This document shows, in pieces, positions 5,659-8,242 of a stretch of 8,242 bases of DNA. The stretch lies in the NCBI GenBank assembly GCA_030695285.1, contig JAUYTF010000382.1, positions 1-8,242 on the forward strand, in the 5' to 3' direction. The notes below the pieces were generated by a model. It saw only the letters and a program-made list of their open reading frames with translations. It was not told where the DNA came from and ran no database searches. Position numbers and translations under genes: made by a program. Position 1 is the first letter of the stretch. Every line of letters begins with the position of its first letter. The DNA comes from Eubacteriales bacterium (GTDB lineage: Bacteria > Bacillota > Clostridia > Christensenellales > CAG-138).

Positions 5659-6645
5659 ATGAAAACGAAACGCACCCTGATTGCACTCATTCTTTGCGCG
5701 GCTATGCTGGTATCCTTCGGCTGCGCAGCAAAAAGCGCAACGCAAGAAAACAGCATGGATTATGCGAAGCCCGCCAGCGGCTCCTATGACATGGCAGCTC
5801 CGCAGGCGGAAACGGCGTTTGAATCCGGCGTGGTGTCTTCGTCGACGCAGCAGACGGGCGAACCCACGGGCGACTTCGACGTGCGAAAGATCGTCTACAC
5901 CGCGGATATGACCGTTGCGGCGGACGATCCGGCGGCGGCCCTCAGCGCACTGCTGGAAAAGACGGAAGCACTTGGAGGCTATGTCTCCGGCTCGTATTCC
6001 ACAACGGATGAGCTGGGCACCAACTATGCCTACACCACGCTAAAGGTGCCAGCAAGTCAGCTGGAAGCGCTCATCACCGCTGCAAACGCGCTGGGCAAGG
6101 TGAAAGACTACCGCCTCAGTTCGGACGATATCTCGCTGTCCTATTACGACATGCAAGCGCGGCTCGACAACGCAAAGGCAGAGGAGCAGCAGCTCTTGCA
6201 AATCCTTGCCAAATGTGAAACGGTGGAGGAGATCCTCGCCGTTCGCCAGAGCCTGACCAGCGTGCGCTCGGATATCGAGAGCTACACCGCGCAGATGAAC
6301 CTTTGGGACAACCTCGTCTCTTACGCCACGCTCAACGTCACCATAGACCGCACACCCAAGACAGCGGTGGAAGGCGAAAACGAGCTGATTCAGATGTGGA
6401 AAGCTTCGGATGTATGGAACAGGATGTCTAAGGGCTTTCAAAACAGCGCGCGCTTCGTGATAAACGCCATCGGGGCTATCGGCATTTTCCTTGCGGTTGT
6501 CGCAATTCCGGCGGGCGTGCTGTTCTTGCTCATCGGCGTTCCGATCATCGCACATAAAAAAAACAAGCGTAAAAAAGCGGCTGCCCTCAGGGCGCGGCAG
6601 GCGGCGTCTGCCGAGCCGGATGACACCGTGAAAAAGAACGAATAA
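5659..6645 (+). CDS. DUF4349 domain-containing membrane-anchored lipoprotein
   Basis: The 328-residue protein starts with a basic stretch and a hydrophobic segment ending in a lipobox-like LVSFGC. C22 is the likely lipidated residue, although F at -2 is not ideal. A serine/glutamine-rich linker (about 23-72) follows. The DUF4349 domain covers about 75-230, including RKIVYTADMTV, the G-G-Y-V-S turn near 106-110, TLKVPASQLEAL (127-138) and the conserved helix pair from S161-Y-Y-D to about 210. That pair is probably coiled coil, because L and E/Q recur with heptad spacing. A helix-rich segment leads to a C-terminal membrane span (about 267-298) and a basic cytoplasmic tail. The family is widespread in Bacillota and has no established biochemical role; envelope sensing or assembly is a guess. 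The start has AAGGGGAG (5645-5652) 6 bases upstream. The next gene starts 28 bases after the stop, suggesting a two-gene operon. Confidence 0.9.
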   Translation: MKTKRTLIALILCAAMLVSFGCAAKSATQENSMDYAKPASGSYDMAAPQAETAFESGVVSSSTQQTGEPTGDFDVRKIVYTADMTVAADDPAAALSALLEKTEALGGYVSGSYSTTDELGTNYAYTTLKVPASQLEALITAANALGKVKDYRLSSDDISLSYYDMQARLDNAKAEEQQLLQILAKCETVEEILAVRQSLTSVRSDIESYTAQMNLWDNLVSYATLNVTIDRTPKTAVEGENELIQMWKASDVWNRMSKGFQNSARFVINAIGAIGIFLAVVAIPAGVLFLLIGVPIIAHKKNKRKKAAALRARQAASAEPDDTVKKNE

Positions 6646-6673
6646 AAAATCGAAAATCAGGGGGATGGAATAG

Positions 6674-7789
6674 GTGGTAACGATCAAGGAAGCCGTGACC
6701 AATAAAGATTTGGTCAAGTTCATGGAATTCCCGCTCGCGCTCTATAAGGGGAATCCCTACTTCGTACCGGACATTCTGGCAAGCCAGGTTGCCGACATGC
6801 AAAAGGATAAGAATCCGGCATTTGCGTTTTGCAAGGCCAGAGCGTTTCTGGCATATCGGGACGGAAAAATCGTAGGTCGCATCTCAGGGATTCTCAACGA
6901 CCGCGCCAACGCGTCGTTCGGCAGAATGTACATGAATTTCACGCAGGTGGATTTCATCGACGATGACGAAGTTGTGGATGCGCTCTTTGACACCGTGGAA
7001 AACTGGGCGCGGGAGCTCGGCTGCGAGGCGATGCACGGACCGCTGGGATTCTCGGACATGGACCGCGAGGGCATGCTGATCGAAGGCTTCGACCACAGGA
7101 GCCTGTTTTACACCTATTACAATCACCCGTACTATCTCACCCAGCTCACGCGGCGCGGCTACGGCAAGCAGGTGGACTGGATGGAGATGCACCTCACGCT
7201 GCCGACGGAGCCGATCGAGTCGCTCACGCGCATTTCAGATTATGTGAAAAAGCGCAAGAAGCTGCGCGTGGTCAACATGGGCGACAAACCCCTCAACGAA
7301 CTCATTCAAGACATGTTCCTGCTCTATAACAAGGCTTATGTGCTCTTTGGCATGATTCCGCTCACGGAGGCGCAGATCGCCAAATACGTCAGCGAGTATC
7401 GCCCCATGGTTGCCAAGCGCACCACCTCGTTTGTCTATAGCGAAGAGGGCGAGATGGTCGCATTCGGCATCTGCTGCCCCTCTCTCGACGGCGCGATGCA
7501 GAAGATGAAGGGCAAAACGCTGCCGTTTGGCTGGATTCGGCTCCTGCGTGCGCTCAAAGGGAAAAATGACTCAGTAGACCTGCTGCTCATCGCGGTGCGG
7601 CCGGAGCTGCAGGGACAGGGCGTCAACGCCATCATCCTTGACGACATGCAGCACAAGCTCATCAAAGCGGGCGTGCGCTATGCCGAGACGGGGCCGATGC
7701 TCGAGATCAACGACAACATCCTGGCGCAATGGGAGCGATTCAAGGGCGTGCAGCACAAGCGCCGCCGCTGCTTTGTCAAAACGCTGTAA
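6674..7789 (+). CDS. Large GNAT-like acetyltransferase family protein, ~370 residues
   Basis: The sequence resembles a widespread uncharacterised family of about 370-380 residues with GNAT-type folds. Family-typical segments are LYKGNPYFVPD (23-33), the KNPAF motif (46-50), FLAYRDGKIVGRISG (58-72), HGPLGFSDMDREGMLIEGF (121-139), YYNHPYY (148-154) and the C-terminal QHKRRRCFVK (360-369). An acyl-CoA pyrophosphate-binding motif is visible as V-R-P-E-L-Q-G-Q-G-V-N (308-318). An N-terminal FLAYRDGKIVGRISG strand pair and a second set in the C-terminal half suggest two GNAT-like folds in tandem. Acyl donor and acceptor are unknown. The start is GTG at 6674, with AGGGGG (6659-6664) about 9 bases upstream; the ATG at 6665 is in a frame closed at once by TAG. 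It probably shares a transcript with DUF4349. It is predicted to be cytoplasmic, with no membrane helix. Confidence 0.88.
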   Translation: MVTIKEAVTNKDLVKFMEFPLALYKGNPYFVPDILASQVADMQKDKNPAFAFCKARAFLAYRDGKIVGRISGILNDRANASFGRMYMNFTQVDFIDDDEVVDALFDTVENWARELGCEAMHGPLGFSDMDREGMLIEGFDHRSLFYTYYNHPYYLTQLTRRGYGKQVDWMEMHLTLPTEPIESLTRISDYVKKRKKLRVVNMGDKPLNELIQDMFLLYNKAYVLFGMIPLTEAQIAKYVSEYRPMVAKRTTSFVYSEEGEMVAFGICCPSLDGAMQKMKGKTLPFGWIRLLRALKGKNDSVDLLLIAVRPELQGQGVNAIILDDMQHKLIKAGVRYAETGPMLEINDNILAQWERFKGVQHKRRRCFVKTL

Positions 7790-7801
7790 CACGACACAAG
7801 A

Positions 7802-7829
7802 AGGGCTGTCTTCCGCGGAAGGCAGCCCT
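7802..7829 (+). terminator. Long hairpin after the GNAT gene, probable terminator
   Basis: AGGGCTGTCTTCC (7802-7814) can pair with GGAAGGCAGCCCT (7817-7829) with one T-G wobble. The topmost pair must open to give a four-base CGCG loop. It begins 12 bases after the stop. No T-tract follows (ATTGAAT), so it may instead be an mRNA-end stabiliser or a Rho-assisted site. Confidence 0.6.
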
Positions 7830-7917
7830 ATTGAATCGCAAGCGAAGAAACCAGAACAAAATTTCAGTGCAGGATAAAGTCACTATGAGACAAACCATAT
7901 AACAAAACTTGCAAGTG

Positions 7918-7926
7918 TGTTACAAT
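7918..7926 (+). promoter_or_regulatory. Extended -10 promoter of the small membrane protein gene
   Basis: TGT directly before TACAAT (7921-7926) makes a TGn extended -10 element. The -35 region is poor (ATAACA at 7899-7904, 16-base spacer). The start would be near 7933, giving a leader of about 22 bases containing AAGGAGG (7940-7946). Confidence 0.55.
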
Positions 7927-7954
7927 GTGATTAAGAAACAAGGAGGTTACAACT

Positions 7955-8137
7955 ATGAGACTGAATGCACCCAATGGTATTGTCTGGCTGCTCGCGTTGA
8001 TCCTCGCCGCGTTGGCGATCATAAGCCAGTTTGTCGGGATTCCCGTCATCGGTGATTTCGTGAAGAAGTATGACTTCTGGTTCATGACCGCGGCCTATGG
8101 CCTTCTGTTCCTCGGAACGCTGTTCAGAGGCATGTAA
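7955..8137 (+). CDS. Small two-helix membrane protein, function unknown
   Basis: The 60-residue product has a short polar start (MRLNAP), a first membrane helix (about 9-29, GIVWLLALILAALAIISQFVG), a short loop with KK at 37-38, and a second helix (about 41-57), ending in FRGM. Both ends would face the same side. It resembles short clostridial membrane proteins beginning MKLNAP, for which I know no function. It is very probably real. AAGGAGG lies 8 bases before the ATG, a near-perfect ribosome binding site suggesting strong expression. It has its own extended -10 promoter, ends in two consecutive TAA stops, and is followed by a strong hairpin. It stands alone, so context gives no role. A toxin of the small hydrophobic type is conceivable, but no antisense antitoxin RNA is evident. 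Confidence 0.82.
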   Translation: MRLNAPNGIVWLLALILAALAIISQFVGIPVIGDFVKKYDFWFMTAAYGLLFLGTLFRGM

Positions 8138-8165
8138 TAAGACACAAACAAACGAAATTCTCGCC

Positions 8166-8193
8166 GAAATGCCCGCTGCAAAGCGGGCATTTC
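8166..8193 (+). terminator. Strong hairpin after the small membrane protein gene
   Basis: GAAATGCCCGCT (8166-8177) pairs perfectly with AGCGGGCATTTC (8182-8193) around GCAA, a GNRA-type tetraloop. The only T residues are three inside the stem's 3' arm, so this is a weaker terminator in the T-tract sense than in stem strength. It lies 28 bases after the stop. Confidence 0.7.
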
Positions 8194-8220
8194 TGATGCA
8201 CGAAAGATGGTTGTGCTTAT

Positions 8221-8242
8221 CTGATGAGTCGCTGAGACGCAA
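8221..8242 (+). other. Hammerhead-ribozyme-like core at the window edge (doubtful)
   Basis: CTGATGA (8221-8227) equals the first conserved box of hammerhead ribozymes. GTC (8228-8230) can pair with GAC (8236-8238) around GCTGA as a short stem II. The next bases are GCAA where a hammerhead needs GAAA. The window then ends. No upstream stem I hairpin of a type III ribozyme is visible. It may be chance or a decayed or alternative form. Confidence 0.12.

Noticed and set aside
5039..5686. A 215-codon open frame on the minus strand running through the repeat array
   Set aside because: It overlaps the sortase 3' end and the DUF4349 start. It owes its length to stop-poor repeats whose period (52 or 55, each 1 modulo 3) shifts frame each unit. 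The product is arginine/serine-rich with no recognisable domain and no ribosome site.
7830..7917. tRNA or other RNA gene in the spacer before the small membrane protein
   Set aside because: No cloverleaf, TTCGA-type T-loop or CCA end is visible on either strand.

Overview
The window looks like chromosomal DNA from an anaerobic Gram-positive bacterium of the Bacillota, most likely a Clostridia/Eubacteriales gut-type lineage. This is an inference from strong AAGGAG-type ribosome binding sites, sigma-A-like promoters with 17-bp spacers, a class B sortase, a DUF4349 lipoprotein and an acetate-kinase-family enzyme. Coding DNA is G+C-rich and spacers are more A+T-rich. All convincing genes lie on the + strand. 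I see no tRNA, rRNA, CRISPR array, transposase, integrase or phage gene.

Layout. Positions 1-2831 hold a three-gene operon: a cytoplasmic GH20 beta-N-acetylhexosaminidase (116-1708), a small nitroreductase (1705-2223, overlapping the first gene by 4 bases) and a cysteine-rich DUF2284 protein (2246-2785), closed by an intrinsic terminator at 2809-2831. A good sigma-A promoter abuts that terminator and drives a divergent acetate/propionate-family kinase (2923-4110). A 198-base spacer follows, then a class B sortase (4309-5133). Its promoter sits so close to the ATG that the mRNA may be leaderless. A terminator follows at 5155-5175.

Positions 5134-5658 hold no credible gene. They contain a tandem array of 52/55-base repeats (5216-5393), each full copy carrying a short hairpin. 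Next is a two-gene unit: a DUF4349 membrane-anchored lipoprotein (5659-6645) and a large GNAT-like protein (6674-7789), closed by a long hairpin at 7802-7829. Last is a self-contained small unit: a 60-residue two-helix membrane protein (7955-8137) with an extended -10 promoter, a near-perfect ribosome binding site, a double stop and a 12-bp hairpin. The final 22 bases resemble a hammerhead ribozyme core but are cut by the window edge and carry a key mismatch.

How they may work together. The first operon couples amino-sugar release inside the cell to two redox or metal proteins of unknown substrate. The kinase fits fermentative acyl-phosphate metabolism, though two active-site positions differ from classical AckA. 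The sortase and DUF4349 proteins act at the cell envelope. I find no clear new multi-gene system. The best leads are the repeat array, the sortase start region, the divergent kinase and the hammerhead-like edge.
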